64,000 nucleotides of DNA from Tulasnella sp. 424 (taxonomy: Eukaryota; Basidiomycota; Agaricomycetes; Cantharellales; Tulasnellaceae). Location: assembly GCA_019633425.1 (NCBI GenBank), contig WSUB01000197.1, positions 1 through 64,000 on the forward strand, read 5' to 3'. Positions 1-10,499 of the stretch are shown here, piece after piece. The notes below the pieces were generated by a model, which was not told the origin of the DNA, made no database searches, and saw nothing but the letters and a program-made list of their open reading frames with translations. The translations under genes were made by a program, and so were the position numbers. The first letter of the stretch is position 1, and each line of letters begins with the position of its first letter.

Positions 1-737
1 GGGCGTTGTACAGTGTCGAGGCGGAGGTGAGTGTGGAACGATGTGATTGGTCGAAATCGGTCAAAATCGGTGTGCGGACATAAGCGGGCATAAGCGGTCA
101 AAAACGGTCGCGCGACCGATTCGGTCGCGACCCCGGGAGTGACGAAGTTCCCGTGCCCTCGTGGTCTAGAGTGCACTATTTCAAAAAACTGGGTTCTTGT
201 GGGCACAGCTCTCTCATCGGCTCTCTTTCCGCGCGAATAATATCTACATAGGCGCCACTCTGTACGTCGAACAACGCACGCAGCACCGCCAAATGCTCCA
301 GAAACTTTCATGGGTGCACAGGAAAAGCTAAAAAGAAAAAAAATGGGATGCGCAATTTTACAGAAGTAGAAGTCACACCTGCTTTGTTGTGGTCACATGA
401 GCGCCTACATCCGGTTGTACATTCGGGGGCCTCAATCGGCCGCGGTGGAGCAGCTTCATTCCCACCGGATTCTCTCACTCGAGAAAGCATTCCCATCTAC
501 CTGACTCGACAATACTTGGCTCATGAAGGCGATAAAATTTCTGTTATTGCGTCAACATTCATAGGCAATTAGTGAGTGTGATATACTTGCAACATCACAA
601 ACTCCGCTCAGGGTTGCCTCAGATGACAGGCACAGTCAAGAGATTAGGCTGAAACACACCACGAAGACAGAATACATATATAAATAAATCTGGGTTATAG
701 CATTTCCCTCCTACAACGTTGAACAAGATTCAAGCCA
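1..737. other. Left edge, no confident gene
   Basis: I see no supportable gene here. A 74-codon open frame on the plus strand (348-572) and one on the opposite strand (308-496) overlap each other and have no recognisable domain. The first 135 bases hold short direct repeats and CpG-rich palindromes, listed separately, which could be the end of a repeat lying outside the window. The 3' flank of the first BTB gene occupies about 600-737. Confidence 0.5.
50..132. repeat. CpG-rich palindromes and short direct repeats
   Basis: A 14-bp perfect palindrome, CGGTCGCGCGACCG, lies at 105-118, and a 10-bp palindrome, GGTCGCGACC, at 123-132. They are preceded by the near-duplicates AAATCGGTCAAAATCGGT (54-71) and CATAAGCGGGCATAAGCGGT (79-98). 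The structure resembles the terminus of a foldback or MITE-like repeat cut by the window edge, but only one end is visible and no family can be named. Confidence 0.4.
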
Positions 738-1697
738 CTAGTCGGTAAGTTTGAAATACAAGGGAAGATTCGTGTATAGCGTTGCTTGTAATAGCTTTAC
801 CCTCTTCCGAAGATCCCCATTGCACTCATCACAAAAATCTCCATAGCTCGACGGATTGCGAACCCGCAACCGCAAGTCCTCCAACGGAAACTGGAGTAAC
901 GTCGTCCAGTTCTTCTTGTTCGCCAAGGGTACGGTGGTAGGACCTCCCCGAGGGCACTGACGATTACCAGGACAGCGCCACGAATGAGGGTTCATATCAG
1001 GCATGTGATACGCCTGATTGATGAGCGCATCTTGAATCGCCGCTCTGCCCACGTGGAGTCTAACCAGGTCGTCTCTGCTCAAACGGCAGAGCACGGCCAT
1101 CGTCTGCGAAGACGATATGTTTTGGGCGCTTAGCGTGGCCAAGCGGTAGAACGCGAGGGGAAGAAACTGTTCGAGCTCAAGCTCCCGAGACAGGTTGACG
1201 ACCTCCACCGCGGCATTCAAAGTGGCGTACACCGTCGACCGCTCGAAAGTTTCGAGCGTCGTGGGCAGAACACCCTCCAATCCTTTGAGCGCTTGGATTT
1301 CAATGTCGTCCACGCCGTACTTTCTTGCGATCCGGAAGGCTCCAAACAGAGCCCGCCACCGAGGGACCGTCGCCCAGCCCGGAGGACAAGATGGAGGGTG
1401 AATGAAGTCGAGAAACGCGGCAAAGTCGACCATCGAGTCTTGAAGCCGGATGACAGGAAGGCCGTCCAGCGTCGGTTCGACTCCTGATACCGGTTGGGGG
1501 AGGGCGAAGAGGGCTTTCATCACCTCGCTTCGACGAGACAGGACGCTGCGGAACAGGCGGAAGACGTGGTCTCCCACTAAGAAGACTATGTTTCCGTCGT
1601 CGTAATAGTGTGTGTAATGCGCTTGGCATTGTTTTCCGTCGCTGAGAAAGACGTAGCTCGGCGCGACCGGGGTGACAGGAGTGCTCGGGACGGACAT
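738..1697 (-). CDS. BTB/POZ-domain protein (copy 1, divergent)
   Basis: This is the most divergent member of the local BTB/POZ family, about 319 aa from the ATG at 1697; an in-frame ATG at 1718 is an alternative. The N-terminal half carries the family signature: a THYYDDGNIVFLV strand, then an FRLFRSVLSRRSEVM helix and a DG-P-V-L box before a leucine-rich helix. BTB domains mediate dimerisation or bind cullin-3, but no partner can be read from the sequence. The C-terminal part has two cysteine pairs (C-x5-C in WRCPGNRQC, and CDEC), a possible metal site shared with the other copies. Sequence just upstream of 1697 resembles an intron end (TATGCTAG), so the 5' UTR may be spliced as in copies 5, 7 and 9. 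It is transcribed divergently from the peroxin-8-like gene. Confidence 0.8.
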   Translation of the reverse strand: MSVPSTPVTPVAPSYVFLSDGKQCQAHYTHYYDDGNIVFLVGDHVFRLFRSVLSRRSEVMKALFALPQPVSGVEPTLDGLPVIRLQDSMVDFAAFLDFIHPPSCPPGWATVPRWRALFGAFRIARKYGVDDIEIQALKGLEGVLPTTLETFERSTVYATLNAAVEVVNLSRELELEQFLPLAFYRLATLSAQNISSSQTMAVLCRLSRDDLVRLHVGRAAIQDALINQAYHMPDMNPHSWRCPGNRQCPRGGPTTVPLANKKNWTTLLQFPLEDLRLRVRNPSSYGDFCDECNGDLRKRVKLLQATLYTNLPLYFKLTD

Positions 1698-2203
1698 TGC
1701 GAGGCGTGTTCCTAGCATAGATACCACATAATAGCTTAGAAATTGCCGCTGGTATTACAGGTTCGAGACTCACGCTTTTAGATTTCTTATGGTGACGAGA
1801 GATAGTGATCTTGAAGTATCCGCCTTCGAAAACGACTGTCCCTATGTACAACTCCTGACCAGGCCAAAGCGTAAATGGAAAATTCACGTGTCAGAGTCAA
1901 CGAGCGCAGCTTCCCATGATCAAAAAGTTGACTTACTTTAAAAAGTGGGCTTTGACTACCTGAACTCGCTTGAGGAGGACTGACCGAAAGGGTGAAAACG
2001 GCTGGGGCGTCGTCGGGGGCGTGAGAACTGAGGCACACGTTGCCTCCTCACGTTCCACGTTATGTTCGTCCCGAGCAAAGACCGGCTTGTGCCTGCCACT
2101 CCGGCACGCGCGAAAACACCGCCGAACGTTAGCCGGTACCTCCAGAGTAACCCAATTCTCCAACTCCCACCAACTCAACCATACTTTCTCTTCTACAGTA
2201 CAG
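1698..2203. promoter_or_regulatory. Shared upstream region of BTB copy 1 and PEX8-like gene
   Basis: A divergent intergenic stretch of about 500 bp between a minus-strand BTB gene and a plus-strand peroxin gene. It must hold both promoters. Short pyrimidine tracts (TTTCTCTTCT near 2183) lie just before the peroxin ATG. I found no clear TATA box. Confidence 0.5.
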
Positions 2204-4705
2204 ATGGCAATTTCATCGTATCACGACCCAGGCTACGCCGCGTTCATCAAGCTACTACACCAAAAAGACGACATCCTCCAAACCATCGACAACTCCAAAC
2301 TCGGAGGCGCAATCGTCCATTACCTATCAGGCGTCCCTTCCGCCTACATAACGCCCTTTTCCAACACCATCGCAACCTCGCCAGCAATATGGAGCAACTA
2401 CCCAAAGCAGGACGAACGCTGCGAGGTTCTCACATCGGCCGTGCGGTCCGCCGCCAGCGCGAAAGCGGAGTCCATCATCGAGGTGCATAAAGATCCGTCC
2501 AAGCGGAAGATGAGAAAGGAGCTCGGAGCGTGGGTGATTGCCGTATTGAACGGCGTGGTCGCCCAACATCCGGACCCTGCAGTTCGGCTGTGCATGTTGA
2601 CGGGCTTGCTCCAGGCCCTGGAGGATCACAAGCAGTATGAGATGGAGTCGCCGAGGAAGAGAGTTGAGACTGAGGTGGTAGTTGCGTGTGCGGAACTCGC
2701 CGAGATTGTTATCCCCGAGGAGGGCGTAGCCGATCCATTTGACTGGAACCACCAGTTCGAGGAAGGGAATCACAAGCGTCCACCAACGGGTAAGTCCAAT
2801 ATCCCGACCTCCGAAGACCAAGCTGCTGAACCGTCTGTGACTTCAGCCCTGCAACATTTGAAACTCGTCCTAAGACTTGCGCCTGCCCTGTTGCCCCTCT
2901 CACTCGACCACCTGGTCCTTCTTGACCTCGACGTTTGTCTCTCATCGTATCTTGTTGCCTCATCGGTCCGCTAAATTACCCATTTCTTCAGATTATTGCT
3001 CGCATAACACTCGAACAAATCAGCTACACCTTCCAGGGAGGCCACTTCCTGAAATCCCTCCCCTCCAGCATATCGACCACTTCTAATGGATTGCTCGAAA
3101 TCGAGGTAGGACCCTATTTTCGTCTCTCTCCCGTTTTTTTTCTTACGTGCTTTTCTTCTAGCAATCGTCGTACATTGTCAAAAATCTGAACGGCATATCA
3201 TGTTACCCCGGTTTCCAACACCTCAGCACACTTAGCAAGCTCCTCGCACGATGTATCGCTGGGATTGTATCACAAAGCTCAACGCGAGTCGCGGCTTGGG
3301 AATTAATGGTTAGCATAATAGAGCGGATAGAGGACATTGCCCGGCCCTTGGAGGCCGACTGGGCAAGGTCTGCCTGCGCAAAGGTCACTGATGAGGCTAG
3401 CATTGGTAAGCACTGATGTTCTGGAGTAACCCGCGCTCCTCTGACATGCATTACTTTAAGCACCTGACACAAGACCCATCTTAACGGGCCTCTGGCACGT
3501 CCTCAAATCCATGCTATTCAGCTCCATCATGATCGCGCAGTCCATCCTGCTCGCTATCTCCTTCGAACCCTTCCCACCGCAACTCCGCCTCAAACCAGAG
3601 ACTCACCCTCACGCGATCTCAGCTTCCGTCATATCCATGTTCCTCCACTTCTCCTTCATCACGTCCAAGTTTGGTGGCGGCCTGACGGCGCACGGCGGTG
3701 GGTTCCCGGAGCAGAAGAGGGTCTTTTATGGGATGCTCGACGTTCTGGCGGCGAACACTTGGGAGACTGAGTTATGCATGAAGAGGATTGCGGGCAAGTT
3801 GTCTGGTATGTGCTGGTTGAATTGAAGTGTAGAGCGCACCTCCTGACGTCCCTGGCTGCTGGTAAGGCTTAAGCTTGGAACTCGGTCATCCCGTTCGAGA
3901 GGCACGGGCGTCGTTCTTCCTGGCCTGTTCCGAACAGCTAATGCCTAAGCTCAGTGAAACATTGGTTGAGCATACCGTCCTCCCAGTGGCATATCAGTGC
4001 GTGTTCATGCAGTTCTACCAACGGACACCGCTTACCGATCACGACTTATACTTAGGCACTTGACCCGCCCAGAACACCGGGAGACCTACGAATCTGCCCA
4101 TTCGGTCGTTCTTTCAGTGTTTGCAAACCACGCAAGGCTTCATTCTAACGATGAGACTTTGAATCCAACCAAAGGAAAGGGGAAAGGAAAGGTACCCGAC
4201 GACGAGAAGGGGAGACTAGCGGCAAAACTTGTGCCGTTCTACATAGACTGTCTTCTGGAGGTAAGCTCTCCCTTTAGGGTTCCAGCTCCGCCTCACACAC
4301 TGAATTGGGGCGACTTAGAACGCAGGAGAAGGCAAACTGTCGGACGACCAGCTCTGCCTTGCATACTCTAGTATGACTCGTAGCGCAACTTCGACATCAC
4401 CCGCCCTCGCCCAACTCTGCATCGACAACCTTCTTGCTTCGTTACTCTCGTCATCATCCCAGTCTCACATCTTCAGGCTCCGTTTGGTCTTGGTCGCCCT
4501 GATCTCAGCTGCGGACAGTATTCTATTGCCATCCCTGTTGGAGACAGTTAGAAGGGAGGTACTCAAAGAAAAGAACTACGAGAGGAGAGTCAAGCTAAAG
4601 GATGCGGTCTTCAAGCAAGTGCTCCGGGAAGTGGGCGACGCTGAGCGAGAAATCGCAATGAAGTGGTGGTTAGATGTTGAGGATGAATTGGGATCAGACG
4701 TGTAA
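2204..4705 (+). CDS. Peroxin-8-like protein (Pex8), 8 exons
   Basis: The model is join(2204..2789, 2847..2932, 2992..3105, 3162..3405, 3461..3805, 3900..3996, 4056..4260, 4319..4705), 2,064 nt and 687 aa, with every intron GT-AG and 55-95 nt. The protein looks like an all-helical solenoid with no catalytic motif. Its C-terminal third (YESAHSVVLSVFANHA, then LVPFYIDCLLENAGEGKLS, then ending near EIAMKWWLDV) agrees with my recollection of the fungal Pex8 family, a peroxin that links the docking and RING complexes in the peroxisome lumen. Length fits Pex8 proteins (about 590-710 aa). There is no C-terminal SKL-type signal (the end is GSDV), unlike the yeast protein. The assignment rests on family memory, not on a search. 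Confidence 0.62.
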
Positions 4706-4820
4706 CTCTCCGATGTCCCCAAGCCCCGGTAAATACGAGTCGATAGCATACAGACGGTAGATTATTAGCTTGTACGAGATTAAGGGCATACAGTGCATTT
4801 CCCGGAACTCATGACGTCGA

Positions 4821-6373
4821 TCAGTCCACATCTTGCAACCATTCGTCCTTCAGCAGCTCAGCAGCTGAAGGTCGCTCTGCTGGATCAAGGGTGTAACATT
4901 TCTTGACAAATTCCCAAGCCTTCTCGAGCTTTGCTTCATCCTCCTTGTTCCACTTTTGCAAGTATTCAAGCATCGAAAGGGGACCAAGCACAGAGAACGC
5001 GCGTAGCTTGCCTGAAATCTCCAAATTAGCAATGTTCCAGACGCCCGCAAAAAAAGGTTCGGAGATCACCTGGATGATCAGGGTCAAAATACCGCAATCC
5101 TCTTTTGGAATTAGATATCATCTCATCCGGGAACGTTTCCTTTGTAACCCGGAGCATTTTCGCCAGGTGGTCGTCGTCTGCAGACCAGGTCGGACCGGGC
5201 TTGGGATTCCACATATCACTACCAGTTAGCATTTCCACGACCTATGAACAATGTGGTTGATTGGTTTCGCATTTCTTTCATCGAGTAGTTCTGCGGGAAC
5301 TTACGAGACAGCCAACTGTCCATATGTCTACCGGGGTAGACCACGGGGAGCCCAATATAACCTCAGGTGCCCGTAGTCCGATAGGCTGTATTTCCTCATG
5401 GAAGTGTTTCTCCTTCCATGTTGCTGATTTCAGTTGTCAATATTAGTGACCGTGGCTCTCCCATGCCGAGGTAACAGTGCTCACCGTGTCCAAAATCGGC
5501 GATCTTGATATGGATGTTGCTGCCGTCTTCCTTGACACCAAAATTATGTAGAGGTTGCGACTTTATGGTCACGATTGGCTCTTTTGAGAGAAAAGAACTG
5601 AAACGCGGCGGATACGTCGACCACGGATCATCTGTTAGGAGGCTTTCGATCGCTTCATCGGCCAGGCTTAAGGCGACCATGACGTTGTCAGACTTCAAAT
5701 CTAGTGAGACGTCAGTATGAGTTGGAAAAGTAGCTGACCCTGCGCACCAGTGTGAATGACGCCGCATTCTGTGTGGAGGTAGTCAAGGGCTTGCAATATT
5801 TGCTTGGTCACGCGTTTCGTGGTTGGGATGGAGAAGGTGCCACCGGGTTGTTGCCGACGCATATTTCCAAGGGTAGAGCCGAGGACTTCGGTGACAAAGG
5901 CTTGGTGCTGGGTCTCGGGACCGTCTAGAACAAAGTGTCCCTTTAGACATGTAACGTGGTGATACCCAGGATGTGTAGGTCGGGCTGTCGATATTTTCTG
6001 CAAGATCGATAATTCTCCGAATGCACCTTTGAAGTTATCCTCAGACTGAACAGCCGTCAATATTTTGATCGCAAAAAATTGAGATTCTCTGCGGTCGTAA
6101 TATGATGTTAGTCTAACAACCAGGCCTCTAGGAAAAATATTAGAAGGCTACGCACAGCGTATCACGAGAAAGCCAGACCGTCGAACCCATACCCCACCCT
6201 AGCTTCCGAAGAATCTTGTAGCGTCCGTCAAGAAGGGTTTGTCCGATTGAAATAGGAAAATATCCATTACCATCGGTCTTTGGCAGTACGAGGGGCTCTT
6301 CATCAAAAGTAAAGTCGAGCTTGTCTTGGGAAACATCAGCGTTGGGACGATTCAGGGAGAGGGAGCTTCCCAT
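4821..6373 (-). CDS. SRPK-type protein kinase, 6 exons
   Basis: The model is complement(4821..5011, 5070..5241, 5305..5423, 5485..5700, 5748..6088, 6156..6373), 418 aa. It is a complete Ser/Thr kinase: glycine loop GWGMGSTVW (59-67), catalytic lysine K81 in FAIK, HTDLKSDN (186-192) with D187, DFG (255-257) and RAPEV (276-280). The HTD in place of HRD, the 68-residue spacer between D187 and DFG, and the preceding YFPISIGQTLLDGRYKI segment are typical of SR-protein kinases and their fungal expansions. At 418 aa it is shorter than canonical SRPKs, whose long spacer domain is missing, so it may belong to the expanded basidiomycete SRPK-like class instead of being the single splicing kinase. Tail-to-tail with the peroxin gene, 115 bp apart. 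A CTATATAT box sits at 6551-6558. Confidence 0.88.
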
Positions 6374-8037
6374 CGTTCAGGGGTGATCGGCCTCGCAAAT
6401 GATGCGGAAAAGGACGATGAGTTATACTTTGAGGAGAGGTCCTGCTAGGGAGCCTTTGAAGGTGTAGGGATGATGTGCAGGACGAATGTGTAATGGTTCA
6501 CACGTTGTCAACTTGTCACTTGTCCTCTGTCCTCTCCACACATACGACCGCTATATATGGGAAAACGTCGCCCTCCCGCCATCGTCTCCTCTCTCGTGAC
6601 CCTCATGTGTACGGCTGACTACATTCTAGCAGTACATTTATCCAATGAGAGGAGACGAAAGTTGAGGGAAGCCTTCCGTCACAGAGGCTGTGGACATCCT
6701 ATGACTGCTTAAAAGACAACTTTGGCAGGTGAACGTATGGAGTTAGTTTAAGTTCCACATATCTATTATTCACGCTCTCAGGATTTCAGACTTGCAAGTT
6801 TGCTAGTCAACAGCTTGTATCATGGTAGCTGTGCGGACTACGACTTCTAGAGGTCGATCTTTAGGGGTCATCAACATGCGTCTAGCAATGTTATTCTGAC
6901 CTGAATTTCGACCCGTTATGGAGTCCTCAACCCCCTCATGCATTTCGATTCGCAATGAAAGACCTCAGTGGGTATACACCTTACGATGGCATAAATTTCC
7001 CCGGCAACCAGTATCGGATGCCTTCATCTCCGTGCTCTGCACACCATGTTCTCTCATCATGTTTTCTCGTATTTTCTCCAGTAGAGGGCATGCTCTTTCC
7101 GTTGCTTGGATTGTCTGGCTCGATAAAGCGAACTACAAGAAGAACAAACCCTACAAGCAGTACATCGAAGGCAAAGTCGGGCAGTTTTGTGCTTCCTACG
7201 GCCCCGATAATGGAGGGGCAAATGAAGCGGAAATCCGGTACAAGTGTCCTTCTTGCTTATGCAGTTAAAACTATGTGAAGCTCTAGTTTATTCAAAACTC
7301 CGGAGAGGACCAGCCCCTATAGGTGGATTGGACGATGAGGAAAATTTACACGTCACTATCAGAGTGCGCAAAGCGGACGGAACGTTCCTCACGCAATGGC
7401 ACGGAGGAGCATGGACGAGGAGCTATCACGTTCCCGTCGAGTCGGAGGAAATGGTTGGCATGTCTCGATCACAGCGACGCCCATAGCTATTATTGCTCTA
7501 CTTTAATTATTGGATACTAGTAGGTCTTATGTTAGAAATACCTAGCCACGACATCACTTCACTAGGTGAAGTGCTGCGGACTTCCACGCGTTGGACGTTC
7601 GCCCTGCTACTTATTTCCCCATTTCGATTCCCCTCCCCTAGGAAGGTAAACATTTCGTGCGATCTTTTGCATTTTGATGCGTACTCAAGCTCCGCTGGCC
7701 AGCTTTATTGAAGGAGCGGGCTCGCCCATCACGCCCACTTATGCCGATCTTGTTTGTCCGCCGTCCTTCTCGTTTCTCGTAAATTTACTTAACTTCTGCA
7801 TTGGCTCCCGGGTGGTCCGGCTGCCTACTCCAATGCGGCCATCTTAGCACCTGTCACGGAATTATCAGTCGTTTGTATTTATCGTGTACTCCGTTTTGGT
7901 CTCAACCGCCTCAGAGACCCCTGTGCACTGAATTTCAATACTTTTTAGAACCTTTTGACTCATTAATGCGGAAATGTGATCAATCGAACAGCAATATGCA
8001 TAAAGGAAGATCTTGGAACGCAAAAGAAATACATAAA
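6374..8037. other. Intergenic stretch with unrecognised small open frames
   Basis: About 1.66 kb between the kinase and BTB copy 2. Plus-strand frames at 6918-7268 and 7244-7486 look coding-like in composition (for example VTIRVRKADGTFLTQWHGG near 7351-7407), but they overlap in different frames, lack convincing splice sites and match nothing I recognise. They may be a small unknown gene or a decayed one. The region 7500-8010 shows nothing. Confidence 0.4.
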
Positions 8038-8985
8038 CTATATGGTATAAAGCTTAAGGACAGCCGCCAAATGGCGTTGTTTCATCGTTGAGGGTAAAGA
8101 AAGTAGACTCAGGGTGTGAAGTTGAGCTCTCCTGTCTAACTCCTCCAAGGGGTGCATCAGCAACTCCTTCCAGCGAACTGGGTCGTCTTGCGTGCTCCAT
8201 AGCCAGCCCTTCAAACCGCGATGGCAGCGCGAGCACTGGCGAGTTCCGGCACCGGTGGCGTTTTCCCATCGTACGAATGCTTTCTTCATTACCTCCGCTT
8301 GTAATGTTGCACGTCCTTGATGAATTCGAACTTGATCGCGATGCGAAAGACGGTCGAGCGCGCCTGATTCAATCGTATCGGCGTTGTTCCATTCCATGGT
8401 GGCCACTGAATAGAATGCCAATGAAAGGAAGGTCGGGAGACCGTTGAGTCGACACGATTCGATGACTTCTACCGCAGTGAGGGGATTCTTGTAGACAGAC
8501 AAATCTTTCCCTCCCCCAGAGACTGTAGGCAGGATTTTCGCCAGGCACTGCTCGGATAGAGTGCAGATGTCTCCCACTCCGTATTTCTGTGATATGTGGA
8601 TTAGCCTCAGAAAGCCTCTCCAGTCCACGGTTGGATAGCGAAGGCACGTTCGAGGGAACATGAAGTCCAGGAGGAGAGCGAAGTCGTTGGCCTGATCCTG
8701 AAGCTGAACAACTGGGGTCCCGTCGAGTGTCGGCTGCTGCGAGTAGCTCTCGTCCATTTTGTCGGATTGCTTCGGCTGCGGGAGTCCTAGCATATCCTTC
8801 ATGATAGCACTTCTACTTGTCAGGATTCCTCGGAACAGACGGAAGGCGGTCGATTCCACGGTAAAGATGAAGTTTCCATCTTCATAGTAGTGGGTAGGGT
8901 GTCGCTGGTACTCGGTCCCTCCAATGATAACTATTTCGTTGTCGGTCGTTGAGAGATTCAAGTTGTCGGTCCTTTCGTCTGCCAT
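8038..8985 (-). CDS. BTB/POZ-domain protein (copy 2), C-terminus rearranged
   Basis: A 315-aa BTB protein starting MADERTDNLN. The BTB core is intact: THYYEDGNFIFTV, FRLFRGILTSRSAIM, then a DGTPVVQLQDQANDFALLL box and a PRTC turn. It is the near-twin of copy 3 (14130-15140), within a segmental duplication. Compared with copy 3, about 80 nt are missing after LHTLS. This removes the second cysteine pair and shifts the frame, so the protein ends LKLYTI where copy 3 ends FGGCP; the old FGGCP codons are still readable in another frame near 8055-8070. It may be functional as a BTB adaptor or be early in decay. A TATATATAG box lies about 55 bp upstream of the ATG on the coding strand. Confidence 0.78.
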   Translation of the reverse strand: MADERTDNLNLSTTDNEIVIIGGTEYQRHPTHYYEDGNFIFTVESTAFRLFRGILTSRSAIMKDMLGLPQPKQSDKMDESYSQQPTLDGTPVVQLQDQANDFALLLDFMFPRTCLRYPTVDWRGFLRLIHISQKYGVGDICTLSEQCLAKILPTVSGGGKDLSVYKNPLTAVEVIESCRLNGLPTFLSLAFYSVATMEWNNADTIESGALDRLSHRDQVRIHQGRATLQAEVMKKAFVRWENATGAGTRQCSRCHRGLKGWLWSTQDDPVRWKELLMHPLEELDRRAQLHTLSLLSLPSTMKQRHLAAVLKLYTI

Positions 8986-9600
8986 TCTTTGAGTCTGGCA
9001 ATCGACAGAGAGTCAGGTCGGACGCGGGAAATTCGAGCTATATATAGAGCATCGTACCTCTATTGTGCTTTTACCGGTTTCCGCTTGATAGTGGTTGGGG
9101 TAGGTTGCGGTTGGGACTGAACAAAGTCTCGCGCCAACAGCCATCACGTGAGCAGAGGTAAATAGCTACCAGCAAATCAACACGACCTGCGCTGTCGGTC
9201 AGTATTGTCGGTATTAACTCGATTTCGCTGTTTCTCAAGAACACAGTCGCGAGTGCATAATAAGCCCACTGATTTCGGGGTCAGTACGCTGTCGACCGAA
9301 GCCCCGTGATGGGAGCTCCAACCGAAGTGTAGGTGTAGGTCGCGTGGCTTAAGTAAGTGACCCACCCGTCTCGTTGTACGATATCTTATTTAGCCACCAA
9401 TACAGATTCAGTAGCTGTAAGTTCTTATAAGAGAGTTGATAGCTTCACGCGTACACGAAATACTAACAGCTAACTATACATATACATCATGCAGAATAGT
9501 ATTACTGCCAGGTGGATTCGACGACCGCGTACGCCCTCACCAACCCTGGCATCTGTCATCTGTCATCTTCTCGCTGCGCCTCGGTATGTCTTATTAGTTG
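8986..9600. promoter_or_regulatory. Upstream region of BTB copy 2
   Basis: No gene is visible. Read on the minus strand, CTATATATAG lies around 9041-9050, placed as a TATA element for the BTB gene. The remainder is shared with the upstream region of copy 3. Confidence 0.45.
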
Positions 9601-9721
9601 GTTAGTAGCCTTTCCTGCCGGTGGGGAGGAGGAAACGCTGGGACTGACGCCTCGTCCCAAGTCGGTCGTGTGCTCCTCTTAATTACTTTTGCAGTGGCGG
9701 AAGGCGGGAAACCCGGAATCG

Positions 9722-9729
9722 TGACGTCA
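9722..9729. promoter_or_regulatory. CRE-like palindrome TGACGTCA
   Basis: A perfect 8-bp TGACGTCA, the consensus bound by ATF/CREB-type bZIP factors. The same octamer is conserved in the paired block at 15945-15952. It lies about 740 bp upstream of BTB copy 2, so a role is only a possibility. Confidence 0.35.
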
Positions 9730-9887
9730 TCGCGGGAACTGGTTATTAAGATTTCTAGCATGATTTCCGTACGGACTAGCCGAGGCCCCGTCACTTCCGG
9801 GAGCGTCGTCTTTAGATCGATGAGACGTTCCGGTTCCCTATCTTAGGGAGGCACGAAATCGACGGAAAGAAAACGAAATTCGTCACG

Positions 9888-10217
9888 CTAAGCCGAGAGA
9901 AGATCTGAGATAAAAAGCTAGGAGTACTAGCGGAGGGTACGGAGAGAACATACAGGAGAGACAAAAGGGAAAAGACAGCCACGAGATATAAAAGGAAATC
10001 CTGGTGGTAGCATCAGGAACGGGACTGAAAGCGGAGAAGGAAACAGAAAGCATAAAGTGCTAAGCCGCGAGAAGATCTGAGATAAAACACTAGGAGTACG
10101 AACGGAGGGTATGAAGAGAACATAAACGAAAGACAAAGGGGAAAGACGCAAGAGGAGTGACGAGATATAAAAGGAAGGCCTGGTGGTGGCATGGAGAAGG
10201 AAACGGAATGCATAAAG
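9888..10217. repeat. Two-copy tandem repeat, period about 172 bp
   Basis: Unit 1 starts at 9888 and unit 2 at 10060, both with CTAAGCCG followed by GAGAAGATCTGAGATAAA, then GGAGGGTA, GAGAGAACATA or AAGAGAACATA, GAGATATAAAAGGAA and CCTGGTGGT. The second unit is slightly shorter and has drifted. The repeat is purine-rich on the plus strand, so the minus strand shows meaningless F/S/L-rich open frames. It encodes no recognisable protein. Confidence 0.8.
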
Positions 10218-10499
10218 GCACGCGACAGTAAAAAGAAGAGGTTGGATCGAATGGTGGAGCCAAATTAATCGGGACTGACGAGAAAAGTGCTGGTCATGGG
10301 TCATGGGGGCCTAACGACAATCTAACTCTGCTGACAATACCTATACTTGTCAAAACGGTGATGGATGGCATAATGCCTATCAGTTCCTATAGCATCTGTA
10401 CATATCAGATGGCATAAGGTGTTCGGCATGATTATCCGACGGCATATGGTTCATAAATCATGGTGGCCTTGGAACGATGTCCTGCACGACGCGTTACAC

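Larger units (their letters stand above)
8010..9780. repeat. Segmental duplication, left copy (pairs with 14085-16000)
   Basis: The block includes BTB copy 2, its promoter and about 0.8 kb upstream. Matching landmarks in the right copy include CGAAGCCCCGTGA (9297 and 15459), GTCTTATTAGTTGGTTAGTA (9587 and 15757) and GTGACGTCATCGC (9721 and 15944). The copies differ by many substitutions and small indels, so the duplication is not recent. Confidence 0.8.

Noticed and set aside
9888..10304. 125-aa F/S/L-rich minus-strand protein over the tandem repeat
   Set aside because: The frame is a by-product of purine-rich repeat sequence, repeats itself with the DNA period and has no domain.
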